64,000 nt of DNA from Candidatus Babelota bacterium (GCA_029262555.1 JAJCZE010000008.1:62001-126000), one strand, 5' to 3'; positions 24,641-34,430 are shown, numbered from the stretch's first letter. Notes: generated by a model from the letters alone, not told the origin. Numbers and translations: made by a program.

Positions 24641-26923
24641 CTATCGGATAACTCTTCGCGTCTTGCCCCCATCTGCAGGCATAATAAGACCACGAGACTC
24701 GAGCATATCTATGATACGCGCCGAGCGATTGTACCCTATCTTGAATTTGCGTTGCAGCAGCGATATGGAAACTTCATCCACGTCACCAATAAAAGAAATG
24801 ATATCTTTGAACAGCTCCTCATCTTCCGGAGAAACATCCGAATCGAGACTAGCATCTTCTGATATATCCAAATATTCAACAGTTTGCTGAGATCGTATAT
24901 GGGAAACCACCATTTCAATTTGTTCGTCTGAAACATAGGCACCGTGAACACGCCTCAAGGATGATGCTGTTGAATCTAAGAATAACATATCCCCTCTTCC
25001 TAATAATTTATCCGCTCCACCACAATCAAGAATTGTACGAGAGTCAACCTTTGAAGTTACGCGAAATGAAATTCTACTTGGAAAATTAACCTTAATCAAG
25101 CCAGTAATCACATCTACTGACGGTCGTTGCGTTGCAACTATCATATGAATACCTGCAGCGCGTGCCATTTGAGCAATGCGCGTAATCAAATCTTCTATCT
25201 CCCTACCGACGGTAAGCATCAAATCTGACAACTCGTCAATAACTACAACTATAAATGGAAAATGTTCTAATCCTTGATTGGCAGCGAACTTATTGTAGTC
25301 AAAAATATTACGCACCCCATGCGTGGCCATCTGTTCATATCTTTTTTCCATCTGTTGCACTACCCAGCGCAATATTGGAATTGATTTTCTTGGATCAGTA
25401 ACAATCGGAAATAAAAGATGTGCAATGTCTGCATACGTAGAAAACTCTAATCGCTTTGGATCAATTAAAATTAGTTTCAATTCATCCGGCGTCTGCTTGC
25501 ACAACAAACTTATTAACATCGCATTCAGCGCAACCGATTTTCCCGATCCGGTTGAACCAGCTATCAACAAATGTGGCATTTTAGCAAGATCAACTACTAC
25601 GTTTTGCCCTATCGTGTCTTCTCCTAATATCAAAGGAAGGTGCCCACTAAATTGATCATACTCTGGCGATTGCACTACTCCAGCAAGAAGTACATCTTTT
25701 CGATCTTGGTTTGAAACTTCAAATCCAACGACTGATCTTCCTGGGATCGGCGCTAAAATACGAATACTATGCGCCTGCAAGGCAAGTGATAAATCATCTT
25801 CAAGCGCTAATATTTTGCTAATTTTTGTATCAATTTCTGGCTCGTATTCAAATAATGTAACTACCGGACCATTCTTAATAGAAATAACTTTTCCGCATAC
25901 CCCAAACCGCTCTAATTTTTCTTCTAAAATGCGAGCTCGCTCTTCAAGCTCCTGACGATACAGCTCATCACCCTTTTTCTCTTGAATACCAATAAAAATA
26001 TCTTGGCTAGGCAATCCATACCGCGCTGGATACGTCGGCGCCTCATGCGACTCATCAGAAACATCATATGATTGCTGCACCTCATGCGACCCAACCAAGT
26101 TCGATCCTTGTTCACTATGCTGATTATTAGACTGACGCGCCACGCCAATATGAGTGGGCCGATTTAAGGGAACTAAACGGGGTGGATATACTCCGCGATG
26201 TTCTTGCGATTGATTATTTATTTCTGCAGGAGGCTGCGGACGATCATCAACCAATGCAAGCAATGCATTAAAAAGCCATGCGGTTGCACGATATACCTTT
26301 TCAAAACTATATAAAACAAACCGATACAATCGAGAACCCACTCGATGACGCACTGCAAAAGCATATACCGACTGAGCAAAATGCATCATTGATTGCAGAA
26401 ACTCCATAAAAGAAAATCTGAGTAATAATACCAGCGACGCATAAAGCATCGCGTATGCCAAAATCAAAGAACCAACTGCATCAAATAATTTATATAATCC
26501 GGCGGTTGCATAATACCCTACATATCCGCCATACATGCCGTGTTGCATAAATTCTAATTTATGAAGAGTGCAAAGCGTCGCCACACATGCAACCACACCC
26601 AGACCTGCAATTATTCGCTCCCAATGCTCTTTCCATTCGCCATCTACGGCAAGCCAATAAATAAATACCCCTATAAGGGTAACTACCAAATAAGAGGCTG
26701 AACCAAATAAAAACATTAATAAACCGGAAAAATAAGAGCCGACCACGCCACACCAATTATGCACGGGCTGCGGATTTGAGGATATAAAAAACCACGAAGG
26801 ATCTTGTGGATCAAAAGAGTAAAGCGCAATAACGGCCATCAAGGCCAATATGCCACTCAGCAGTGCCCACAATTCTTTTTTATACGATGAAAGCATCGTG
26901 AAAGGCCGTTCCATACTTACCAT
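24641..26923 (-). CDS. ftsK: DNA translocase FtsK/SpoIIIE
   Basis: Septal ATP-driven DNA pump that clears and aligns chromosomes at division. Predicted 760 residues, on the short side for FtsK. The N-terminus has four or five membrane segments (to about residue 175), a variable linker with Gln/His/Pro, then the alpha/beta motor with Walker A AGSTGSGKSVALNAM and Walker B FIVVVIDELSDLM. The C-terminal gamma winged helix (LLQRKFKIGYNRSARIIDML) is present; it reads KOPS sites in characterised members. ATG 26923 follows GGAGGGATC. It lies between uppP and murF on the same strand. Confidence 0.95.
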   Translation of the reverse strand: MVSMERPFTMLSSYKKELWALLSGILALMAVIALYSFDPQDPSWFFISSNPQPVHNWCGVVGSYFSGLLMFLFGSASYLVVTLIGVFIYWLAVDGEWKEHWERIIAGLGVVACVATLCTLHKLEFMQHGMYGGYVGYYATAGLYKLFDAVGSLILAYAMLYASLVLLLRFSFMEFLQSMMHFAQSVYAFAVRHRVGSRLYRFVLYSFEKVYRATAWLFNALLALVDDRPQPPAEINNQSQEHRGVYPPRLVPLNRPTHIGVARQSNNQHSEQGSNLVGSHEVQQSYDVSDESHEAPTYPARYGLPSQDIFIGIQEKKGDELYRQELEERARILEEKLERFGVCGKVISIKNGPVVTLFEYEPEIDTKISKILALEDDLSLALQAHSIRILAPIPGRSVVGFEVSNQDRKDVLLAGVVQSPEYDQFSGHLPLILGEDTIGQNVVVDLAKMPHLLIAGSTGSGKSVALNAMLISLLCKQTPDELKLILIDPKRLEFSTYADIAHLLFPIVTDPRKSIPILRWVVQQMEKRYEQMATHGVRNIFDYNKFAANQGLEHFPFIVVVIDELSDLMLTVGREIEDLITRIAQMARAAGIHMIVATQRPSVDVITGLIKVNFPSRISFRVTSKVDSRTILDCGGADKLLGRGDMLFLDSTASSLRRVHGAYVSDEQIEMVVSHIRSQQTVEYLDISEDASLDSDVSPEDEELFKDIISFIGDVDEVSISLLQRKFKIGYNRSARIIDMLESRGLIMPADGGKTRRVIR

Positions 26924-26993
26924 GATCCCTCCCTACATTGAAAATCCCCACACTGATTTCCACTCTACAATTTTAGGATCAAAAAAAGCAATA

Positions 26994-27785
26994 CTAAAAG
27001 CCGCACCAAAGAGAAATCGTGAAAGGAATAATTAGATAGAGAGCCATAATCCATAATCGATTACATGCTGCAAGTAAAGACATTAAAAAAAATCCAATAA
27101 ACCCAACAATTGTACCGATCGCCATTGCCCAGATACCCGATGGTGAAAGTAAAAGCAGAGACTCATGGTTCAAAAATAACTGCGCCCACCCAAGCAACGC
27201 CGCCGCCACAATAAGCGGAAATTGAAGCATCCATGCGACATCAAATGCCTTGCTTTCGCCCAAACCAAGCCAATGGCCCGCTGCATACACTGCGGCAAAT
27301 CGAGAAATACCTGGTACTACTGCTATCCCTTGAACAAGCCCAAGTAATGCAAAACGCTTCATATCTAAGCAAGAGCGTCGCGGTAGTTGAATCACCGTGC
27401 TCAATAACAGAAGGAACGTCACTAAAAAACCTGTCCATAATGGCATTGAAAATCCACTCTGCTGTATACCGATATAGCAAATAACGGTGAGACAGTTGGC
27501 CACAATTACATACACAATAGCTTTGAGCGTTATGGAAAAAGCTCGAGAGGAAAAAAAAATAAATCGTAAAAACCGTGATAAATAAAAAAGAGCGATAATA
27601 ATAACTGTTGGAAAATGCAGCGCAAATAAGACATCAGATCGCTCTAAAATGAAAGAAAGCGATGTGAACAAGGCATGATTACCTGCCTTGATCCATTCAA
27701 GACATAATTGCAAATGCCCTGAGCTACTTATAGGCAAACTCTCTGCCGCTATCTGCAAGAAAACAAACCAAGGAAAATTAAGCAT
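26994..27785 (-). CDS. uppP: Undecaprenyl-diphosphatase UppP (BacA family)
   Basis: Membrane enzyme that dephosphorylates undecaprenyl diphosphate to recycle the lipid carrier for peptidoglycan. Predicted 263 residues with about seven or eight membrane segments. The catalytic-region motif ESLPISSSGHL and the second motif PGISRF are present; the latter is normally PGxSRS. I prefer ATG 27785 because the frame before it (to 27806) is not hydrophobic and a GGAAAGAG stretch precedes 27785. It is the first gene of the uppP-ftsK-murF-rsmH unit. Confidence 0.93.
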   Translation of the reverse strand: MLNFPWFVFLQIAAESLPISSSGHLQLCLEWIKAGNHALFTSLSFILERSDVLFALHFPTVIIIALFYLSRFLRFIFFSSRAFSITLKAIVYVIVANCLTVICYIGIQQSGFSMPLWTGFLVTFLLLLSTVIQLPRRSCLDMKRFALLGLVQGIAVVPGISRFAAVYAAGHWLGLGESKAFDVAWMLQFPLIVAAALLGWAQLFLNHESLLLLSPSGIWAMAIGTIVGFIGFFLMSLLAACNRLWIMALYLIIPFTISLWCGF

Positions 27786-28153
27786 TTTGAGCTCTTTCCA
27801 TATCACACGAACAGTCTAAAATCGCCATCCACACGGCCATCTGAATTTTTTTTTCTTTACATTCCAAATTCCAGCGTATTATATTATACGGTGAAATTGG
27901 AAAAGGATCGACTGTGATTTTCACATTCTGGATTGCGGTTGCAATCTAAAAAAAGTTGATCTAGAGTAGTGGCAGTTATAATAATGCATTTCAATCGTAG
28001 TAATGGAAAAGAATGAATTATCATATAACCAAGGAGGGCGAAGCGTAAGAGTAAGTAGTGTTACAGCATTTATAACCGACACATCGATGTATTCATGCAT
28101 CACCATTTAAGGGATGCGATGAAAAAAGAAAACAGATTAAGGGAGTTGTTATT
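27786..28153. other. Leader region of the surface-protein array
   Basis: There is no supported gene in this gap. It is the divergent control region between uppP and the barrel array. It holds a candidate promoter at 27956-27982 and two very small reading frames: 28003-28110 (35 codons, no good ribosome site) and 28119-28157 (12 codons), whose stop overlaps the first array gene. Confidence 0.6.
27956..27982 (+). promoter_or_regulatory. Candidate promoter of first array gene
   Basis: TATAAT at 27977-27982 is a perfect -10 hexamer. TTGATC at 27956-27961 is 15 bases upstream, shorter than ideal. The resulting leader of about 170 bases is long compared with the other array genes. Confidence 0.45.
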
Positions 28154-28157
28154 ATGA
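28119..28157 (+). CDS. Possible 12-codon leader peptide coupled to the first array gene
   Basis: An ATG at 28119 opens a frame encoding MKKENRLRELLL. Its TGA (28155-28157) overlaps the ATG of the surface protein (28154-28156) as ATGA. Such an arrangement could couple translation. It has only a GGGATGC stretch upstream, and it may be chance. Confidence 0.25.
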   Translation: MKKENRLRELLL

Positions 28158-30049
28158 AATCATTCTTAAAAAAATGTTTGTCTATTGCGGCGTTACTCGC
28201 TGTAGTAGCAGTGGAAGCGAACACCGTCACACCTACTTTGGTGTACCGCTCTCAAGGCTTTCACGGTGATCGTCAAAGAAATGTGGGCGAAGTTGGCCAC
28301 ATTAATCTTTATGACATGGAATCTTGGTACGGTACATTAGATATCGGTATCGGATACATGAGATCATTCAGATCTAACGATATTTCACGTTGCCTTTTTG
28401 GATGTGACCTTCAGTGCAATGACTGCTGCGATAACTCAGTATTAGTTCAAGGTAGTCAAGTTGCAAGCCGTGACCCTAAAGCATGGTTAGCTGACTACAT
28501 GTACTTGAACTGTGAGTACGACGGAAGCTTCTGCCTTGATCCAGTAATCCAAAACGTTGTTGTAGATCTTGATTTCTACCTCGGCTTGGATGAGTGGGTT
28601 AACGGTATGTACTTCAGAGCATACGGTCCAATCAACTGGACTAAATGGGATGCACAGCTTTGTGTAACAGACCCATCTACAGTATTAACTGATAGCTGCT
28701 CAACTGGTTACTTCACTCCATCTGGTGACGAAGTACTTCTAAATAGCATGGCTGATTACTTCTGCGGTAAATCTCCTGCTTCTGTAGACGGAATCACTTT
28801 CCAAGGTCTCCGTTTTGCTAAAATGCCTAACTGCGACCGCACAAGAACTGGATTTGCAGATCTTCGTGCTGAATTAGGCTGGAACTTCTTACAAGATGAA
28901 GACTACCACTTAGGTATTGGTCTTCACGTAGCTGCACCTACTGGTAACCGCCGCCGCGCTGAATTCGTAATGGATCCAGTTGTTGGTAACGGTAACCACT
29001 GGGAACTTGGTGGAACTCTCCACGGTAACTACGTATTCTGGAGAAGTGAAGATGAAGAGAAGCACTTCGGCTTATATGTAGACGCTGTACTTACTCACAT
29101 GTTCAAAGCGACAGAGCAACGTACTTTTGATCTTAAAAACAAAGACAATAGCCGTTACGCGCTTGCGTCTAAGTTCACAAAAACTGTGACAAACACTCTT
29201 GCTGGTCGCACAAGCGCTGGTACATCTACTACTGGATCAACAGCAGCAAGCGCTCAGTTTGCTAATGAGTACGCTCCTGTAGCTAACTTGACAACTACTG
29301 ATGTTAAAGTATCTGTAGGCGTGCAAGCTGACGTTGTAGCAATGTTCAACTTCACATCTCGCGGATTCTCTTGGGATATCGGTTACAACTACTGGGGACG
29401 CAGCTGCGAAGACATCCGATGCCCAGAAATCTGTGATCCTTGCAACCCAGACAACATCTTCTTGTCTGCAAACAAAGACACATGGGCTCTTAAAGGTGAT
29501 GCTCGTATGTTTGGTTTCGCTGGTGCTGCTGATACTTCTGCTGGTATTGCTGCAGATGATTCTCAAGCTCTTTCAGCAACTCAAAGCAAAGCAACTATCT
29601 ACGGTGGTACAAACGCTACTACTACAGACGCTACTCTTACTAACGTAGCTCTTCAAAACGGTGGTGTTGATAACTCTCAGTTTGCAATCGTTGGTGACGA
29701 TGCTGTTCGTCTAATTCACACTCCTCTTTCTGAAGGTGGATTCAACCTTGATTCAAACCAAATCAAAACATCAATCCAGCCTGTATTCTTGAACTGCACT
29801 GACGTTGAGCTTCAAGAAACTAAAGGTCAGTCACACACTGTGTTTACTCACTTGGGTTACACATGGGATCGTGACAACTGGATTCCATACCTTGGAATTG
29901 GTGGATCTGGTGAGTTCGGACAAAATGATAATGACTGCTGCGACACTAACTGTGACACTGGCTGCACAACTTCAAGCTGTGACTGCTGCACAAGATGCTC
30001 ATTGTCTCAATGGTCTGTATGGGTTAAAGGTGGATTATCTTTTAACTAA
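28154..30049 (+). CDS. Cys-rich beta-barrel-like surface protein (array member 1)
   Basis: Predicted 631-residue protein, signal peptide to about EANTVTP. Family blocks: YRSQGFHGDRQ, RCLFGCDLQCNDCC, WLADYMYLNCEYDG, VVGNGNHWELGG, QRTFDLK followed by SRYALASK, YNYWGRSCED, WALKGDARMFGF, and a C-terminal YLGIGGSGEFG then SQWSVWVKGGLSFN. Alternating strands with aromatic girdles and a near-terminal Phe suggest an outer-membrane barrel. I count 25 Cys, including a dense cluster close to the C-terminus, which recalls disulfide-cross-linked major outer membrane proteins such as chlamydial MOMP, but I see no direct homology. AAGGGAG precedes the ATG. Codons look like those of a highly expressed gene. 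Followed by two terminators. Confidence 0.8.
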   Translation: MKSFLKKCLSIAALLAVVAVEANTVTPTLVYRSQGFHGDRQRNVGEVGHINLYDMESWYGTLDIGIGYMRSFRSNDISRCLFGCDLQCNDCCDNSVLVQGSQVASRDPKAWLADYMYLNCEYDGSFCLDPVIQNVVVDLDFYLGLDEWVNGMYFRAYGPINWTKWDAQLCVTDPSTVLTDSCSTGYFTPSGDEVLLNSMADYFCGKSPASVDGITFQGLRFAKMPNCDRTRTGFADLRAELGWNFLQDEDYHLGIGLHVAAPTGNRRRAEFVMDPVVGNGNHWELGGTLHGNYVFWRSEDEEKHFGLYVDAVLTHMFKATEQRTFDLKNKDNSRYALASKFTKTVTNTLAGRTSAGTSTTGSTAASAQFANEYAPVANLTTTDVKVSVGVQADVVAMFNFTSRGFSWDIGYNYWGRSCEDIRCPEICDPCNPDNIFLSANKDTWALKGDARMFGFAGAADTSAGIAADDSQALSATQSKATIYGGTNATTTDATLTNVALQNGGVDNSQFAIVGDDAVRLIHTPLSEGGFNLDSNQIKTSIQPVFLNCTDVELQETKGQSHTVFTHLGYTWDRDNWIPYLGIGGSGEFGQNDNDCCDTNCDTGCTTSSCDCCTRCSLSQWSVWVKGGLSFN

Positions 30050-30059
30050 TAAGACTTTC

Positions 30060-30099
30060 AAAGTTAGAGAAAGGGGCGTGCCTCTTTCTCTAACTTTTT
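30060..30099 (+). terminator. First of two terminators after array member 1
   Basis: AAAGTTAGAGAAAG (30060-30073) pairs with CTTTCTCTAACTTT (30084-30097), with an inner GGC/GCC pair and a short T-run. A second terminator lies 33 bases on. Confidence 0.9.
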
Positions 30100-30131
30100 A
30101 AAGACACCCGGTAAAGCAATTACATTAGTAC

Positions 30132-30161
30132 AAAAGACCTGATTTCGATCAGGTCTTTTTT
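30132..30161 (+). terminator. Second terminator after array member 1
   Basis: AAAAGACCTGAT pairs with ATCAGGTCTTTT around a TTCG tetraloop and is followed by Ts. Two strong terminators in series fit a strongly transcribed gene. Confidence 0.9.
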
Positions 30162-30217
30162 ATGAACATATAAATCAACCTTTTTAACAAACATATCTCA
30201 CTATCCCAACTCATATA

Positions 30218-30248
30218 TTGCATTCTTACCCATGACTTGCTCTATAGT
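30218..30248 (+). promoter_or_regulatory. Candidate promoter of array member 2
   Basis: TTGCAT (30218-30223) and TATAGT (30243-30248) with a 19-base spacer, about 50 bases before the start. The spacer is longer than ideal, but the -35 matches the TTGCnT type seen before members 3, 4 and 6. Confidence 0.45.
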
Positions 30249-30298
30249 GAGCAATGAAGAATAAATTTTTCACAACTCATTAAAAAGGAGTGCATTCT

Positions 30299-32185
30299 AT
30301 GCAATCATTTTTAAGAAAAGTCTTTTCAATTGCCGCGCTAGTTTGCGTAGTAGCAGTTGAAGCAAATACGGTTACCCCTACACTGGTGTACCGCTCTCAA
30401 GGATTTCATGGTGATCGTCAAAGAAATGTGGGCGAAGTTGGCCACATTAATCTTTACGACATGGAATCTTGGTATGGCACACTAGATATGAGCGTTGGCT
30501 ACATGAGATCATTCAGATCTGATGATATCGCACGCTGTCTTTTTGGATGTGATCTTCAGTGCAATGACTGCTGCGACAGAACTATATTAGTTCAAGGGAG
30601 CCAAGTTGCAAGCCGTGACCCTAAAGCATGGTTAGCTGATTACATGTACTTGAACTGTGAGTACGACGGAAGCTTCTGCCTTGATCCAGTAATCCAAAAC
30701 GTTGTTGTAGATCTTGATTTCTACCTCGGCTTGGATGAGTGGGTTAACGGTATGTACTTCAGAATATACGGCCCAATCAACTGGTCTAAATGGGATGCGC
30801 AGCTTTGTGCAACAGATCCATCTACTGTATTAACTAATAGCTGCTCAACAGGTTACTTTACTCCATCTGGTGACGAAGTGCTTCTTGATAGTATGACTGA
30901 CTACTTCTGCGGTAAATCACCAGCTTCTATCGATGGAATCACATTCCAAGGGCTTCGATTCGGTAAACTGTCTAACTGCAGCCGAACAAGAACTGGATTT
31001 GCAGATCTTCGTGCTGAATTAGGCTATAACTTCCTACAAGATGAAAACTATCATCTTAGTGTTGGAATGCACGTAGCTGCACCTACTGGCAATCGTCGTC
31101 GTGCTGAATATGTAATGGATCCAGTTGTTGGTAACGGCAACCATTGGGAGCTTGGTGGAACAATCCAAGGTCACTACACATTTTGGAGAAACGAAGATGA
31201 AAGTAAGCACGTTGGGCTCTATGTAGACGCTGTGCTTTCTCACATGTTCAAAACTTCTGAGCAACGCACATTTGATCTGAAAGACAAAGACAACAGTCGC
31301 TACATGCTTGCATCTAAATTCACAAAAACAATAACAAACTCACTTGCGGGTCGTAACACTGCTGGTACGAATACTGCTGGATCAACCGCTGCAACAGCTC
31401 AGTTTGGTAACGTTTACGCTCCTGTAGCCAACTTAACAACTACAGACGTTAATGTATCGATAGGAATACAAGCTGATATCGTAGCCATGCTTAACTTCAC
31501 AAGTGGAGCATTCTCATTTGATCTTGGTTACAACTACTGGGGACGCAGCTGCGAAGACATTAGCTGCCCTGTAGTATGCGATCCATGCAATAAAGACAAC
31601 TTATACCTATCTGCAAACAAAGACGTATGGGCGCTTAAAGGTGATGCTCGTATGTTTGGTTTCGCTGGTGCTGCTGATGTTGCTACTGGACTTACTGCTG
31701 ATGCTCCTCAAGCGCTTTCAGCAACGCAAAGCAAAGCAAACATCTATGGCGGAACAAATGCTACTGTTGTAGACACTACGCTTACAAATGTAGCGCTTCA
31801 AAACGGTGGAGTTGATAACGCTCAGTTTGCTATCGCTGGTACTGACGCTGTTCGCTTAATCCATACTCCTCTTTCTGAAGGTGGATTCAACCTTGATACA
31901 AACCAAATTAAAACATCAATCCAACCAGTATTTCTAAACAGCGGCGACATCGCGCTTCAAGAAACTAAAGGCCAATCACACAAAGTGTTTGCTCACTTGA
32001 GCTACACTATGGATCGTGATAACTGGATTCCGTACCTTGGTATTGGTGGATCTGGTGAATTCGGACAAAACGATAATGACTGCTGCGACAGTGACTGCGA
32101 CACGACTCCGACCTGCAGTAACTGCCTCAAATGCTCATTATCTCAATGGTCTGTATGGGTTAAAGGTGGAGTATCCTTTAACTAA
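30299..32185 (+). CDS. Cys-rich beta-barrel-like surface protein (array member 2)
   Basis: Predicted 628-residue protein and close paralog of member 1: nearly the same sequence except in scattered patches and the Cys-rich end (NDCCDSDCDTTPTCSNCLKC). AAAAAGGAG lies eight bases before the ATG at 30299; a GTG nine bases earlier would overlap this site. A 123-base stretch (30641-30763) is identical at the DNA level to 28496-28618, which suggests recent duplication or gene conversion. All family blocks are present, ending SQWSVWVKGGVSFN. Own candidate promoter, and two terminators after it. Confidence 0.8.
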   Translation: MQSFLRKVFSIAALVCVVAVEANTVTPTLVYRSQGFHGDRQRNVGEVGHINLYDMESWYGTLDMSVGYMRSFRSDDIARCLFGCDLQCNDCCDRTILVQGSQVASRDPKAWLADYMYLNCEYDGSFCLDPVIQNVVVDLDFYLGLDEWVNGMYFRIYGPINWSKWDAQLCATDPSTVLTNSCSTGYFTPSGDEVLLDSMTDYFCGKSPASIDGITFQGLRFGKLSNCSRTRTGFADLRAELGYNFLQDENYHLSVGMHVAAPTGNRRRAEYVMDPVVGNGNHWELGGTIQGHYTFWRNEDESKHVGLYVDAVLSHMFKTSEQRTFDLKDKDNSRYMLASKFTKTITNSLAGRNTAGTNTAGSTAATAQFGNVYAPVANLTTTDVNVSIGIQADIVAMLNFTSGAFSFDLGYNYWGRSCEDISCPVVCDPCNKDNLYLSANKDVWALKGDARMFGFAGAADVATGLTADAPQALSATQSKANIYGGTNATVVDTTLTNVALQNGGVDNAQFAIAGTDAVRLIHTPLSEGGFNLDTNQIKTSIQPVFLNSGDIALQETKGQSHKVFAHLSYTMDRDNWIPYLGIGGSGEFGQNDNDCCDSDCDTTPTCSNCLKCSLSQWSVWVKGGVSFN

Positions 32186-32195
32186 TAAGACTTTC

Positions 32196-32235
32196 AAATT
32201 TGAAGAAAGGGGCGCGCCTCTTTCTTCAAATTTTT
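32196..32235 (+). terminator. First of two terminators after array member 2
   Basis: AAATTTGAAGAAAG (32196-32209) pairs with CTTTCTTCAAATTT (32220-32233) with GGCGCGCC at the top of the stem. The layout copies that after member 1, although the stem sequence has diverged with compensating changes. Confidence 0.9.
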
Positions 32236-32267
32236 ATATACATCCGGCAAAGCACTTATAGTAACGC

Positions 32268-32300
32268 AAAAAGGCCTGATTATAATCAGGCCTTTTTTTT
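32268..32300 (+). terminator. Second terminator after array member 2
   Basis: A 30-base perfect palindrome centred on ATTATAAT, with arms AAAAAGGCCTGAT and ATCAGGCCTTTTT, followed by more Ts. It can work in both directions. Confidence 0.9.
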
Positions 32301-32356
32301 AAATACCAATAAATAAACCGTTCTAGCGCTTGTAATGGATATCCATCACAAATGTA

Positions 32357-32385
32357 TTGCTTTTTTTCTCTGCAGCTTATATACA
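32357..32385 (+). promoter_or_regulatory. Promoter of array member 3
   Basis: TTGCTT (32357-32362) and TATACA (32380-32385), spacer 17 bases, about 60 bases before the start codon. Confidence 0.55.
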
Positions 32386-32447
32386 CTAGTATAGTAATGA
32401 GTAATGATGGTACTGTTTATTGAAACATATTAAAAGGAGTAGCTTGT

Positions 32448-34412
32448 ATGAATCACAAGTCATTATTTACACTTGTCTTACTGAGTTGTATGGCATCAGT
32501 GTATGCCGCACGAGACGTAACGCCAACGATTGTTAATAGATCTCAAGGAAGAGATGGCGCGTGGAAGTTAGCAGGGCTTACAGACAAAATTCACCTCAAC
32601 AGTGAGGAAGAGTCAACGTATGTAAACTTCAATTCAAATCTCGCTTACGCTCAAAGCTTTAGAGCTAATCGACTTGCAGAATGTCTTTTTGGTGACGACT
32701 TGGTAGGATGTAACTCAATCAGAATTCAGGGTTCTGACGTTGCTAATAGAGATGCAAATGCATGGCTTGCTGATTACTTCTACCTTCCTTCAGACTACGA
32801 TTCAGACTTCTCAATTAATCCAAAAATCACATCTGGCCTTGCAAACTTAGACCTGTATGTTGGCCTTGATGGATGGGTTGATGGCATGTACTTACGAGTA
32901 CACGGCCCAATCGTTTGGTCTAAATGGGATCTTAAATTCAACGAACTGTGCGATCAAAACTTCACCAACTCACACCGCGAAGGGTACTTCACGTGGGATG
33001 GTATGAGCAACGATCAGCTTCTTGAGACATTCGGTGATTATGCTCGAGGTGGAGCTCCATTAAACACATCTGGTTTTGATGGCGCGCAAACTGATCAAAA
33101 TGATATCGGTGTAGCATTCCAAGGCCTTAACTATGCGAAAATGGAACGCTGCTCACGCTCACGTACTGGTTTTGCAGATCTTCGATTTGAACTTGGGTAC
33201 GACATGCTTTCTTGCGAAGATTACCACTTTGGTATGAACCTACAGGTTGCTGCTCCTACTGGTAGCCGTCGTCAAGCTGAGTTCGCATTCGATCCAACAA
33301 TCGGTAACGGAAATCACTGGGAAATCGGTGGTGGTTTAACTGCTCACTACACTGCATGGAGATGCGAAGCTGAAGATAAATCTGTAAGTCTTTATCTTGA
33401 TGCAAGCTTCACTCACATGAACAATGCTAAAGAGCAAAGAACATTTGATCTTAAATGCCGCCCAAATAGCAGATACATGCTTGCAGAAAAAATGGGAACT
33501 CCTACAAACTTCCTTCGCGCAGGAACTACAACAACCGCAGCAGGAAGCACTACAGTTCCAGTAAAACAATTTAAAGGTGTATTTGCACCGGTTGCTAACC
33601 TAACTACTGTAGATGTTCACGTTCGTGCAAACATACAAACTGACATCGCACTGATGGTTAACTACACAAGCAACAACTGGGGCTTTGATCTCGGGTATGA
33701 TTTCTGGGCACGTAGCTCTGAAAAAATCTCCCTTCCATCAACTCCAACTAAAGATTGCTGCCCAAGCCTGTGCACAATGGACAAAAACCAGTGGGCTCTA
33801 AAAGGTGATGCTGCAGTATTTGGATTTATGTCTGCACAATCAGGTAACACTGGTGCAGGGCAGTTGAACCAAAACGATCCTGTTGCATTATCTGCAACAC
33901 AATGCGGTGCTACTATCCATAAAGGTACAAACGCTGCTGCTGATGTAGCAGATTGCACTGGTAACGATATGTTGCAAAACTGCGGTATCGATAACCCACA
34001 ATTTGCATATGGTCGCGGAACAAGTACTGGTGGCGGTAACAACGATCAACTTCTTGTGCACGGACTCAACCTTACTGCAGATTCTGATGCAATCAAAACC
34101 TCAGTACAGCCACTATTCATCAACTGCTGCGATATCAACTTCCAACGCACTAAAGGTATTTCTCACAAAGTATTTGGTAACGTAAACTACACGTGGGAAA
34201 TGGATGGATGGTCTCCATACTTCGGCGCGGGTGCATCAGGTGAATTTGCAAGCAGATCTTGCGATGATGACTGCTGCTGCACTGACGGTCCAGTATGTAG
34301 TGATGCATCATGTGCAGATACATGCTGCGACATTGAAGATTCTCCAAATAGCTTGAAATGCGCTCTATCTGAGTGGAGAGTATGGCTACAAGGTGGTATC
34401 AGCTTCGACTAA
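32448..34412 (+). CDS. Cys-rich beta-barrel-like surface protein (array member 3)
   Basis: Predicted 654-residue member of the same family, clearly diverged from members 1 and 2. Signal peptide FTLVLLSCMASVYAARD. Blocks: NRSQGRDGAW, AWLADYFYLPSDYDS, TIGNGNHWEIGG, QRTFDLK then SRYMLAEKMG, LGYDFWARSSEKI, WALKGDAAVFGF, VALSATQ, and the end LSEWRVWLQGGISFD. The C-terminal Cys cluster is the richest of the array (DDDCCCTDGPVCSDASCADT, then CCDIED). AAAAGGAG is eight bases before the ATG. Codon choice resembles members 1 and 2, suggesting high expression. Confidence 0.8.
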   Translation: MNHKSLFTLVLLSCMASVYAARDVTPTIVNRSQGRDGAWKLAGLTDKIHLNSEEESTYVNFNSNLAYAQSFRANRLAECLFGDDLVGCNSIRIQGSDVANRDANAWLADYFYLPSDYDSDFSINPKITSGLANLDLYVGLDGWVDGMYLRVHGPIVWSKWDLKFNELCDQNFTNSHREGYFTWDGMSNDQLLETFGDYARGGAPLNTSGFDGAQTDQNDIGVAFQGLNYAKMERCSRSRTGFADLRFELGYDMLSCEDYHFGMNLQVAAPTGSRRQAEFAFDPTIGNGNHWEIGGGLTAHYTAWRCEAEDKSVSLYLDASFTHMNNAKEQRTFDLKCRPNSRYMLAEKMGTPTNFLRAGTTTTAAGSTTVPVKQFKGVFAPVANLTTVDVHVRANIQTDIALMVNYTSNNWGFDLGYDFWARSSEKISLPSTPTKDCCPSLCTMDKNQWALKGDAAVFGFMSAQSGNTGAGQLNQNDPVALSATQCGATIHKGTNAAADVADCTGNDMLQNCGIDNPQFAYGRGTSTGGGNNDQLLVHGLNLTADSDAIKTSVQPLFINCCDINFQRTKGISHKVFGNVNYTWEMDGWSPYFGAGASGEFASRSCDDDCCCTDGPVCSDASCADTCCDIEDSPNSLKCALSEWRVWLQGGISFD

Positions 34413-34430
34413 TAGTCGTTGTAGAAAATA

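Noticed and set aside
28003-28110. 35-codon reading frame upstream of the barrel array
   Set aside because: No ribosome-binding site, no coding-like sequence; more likely untranslated leader.
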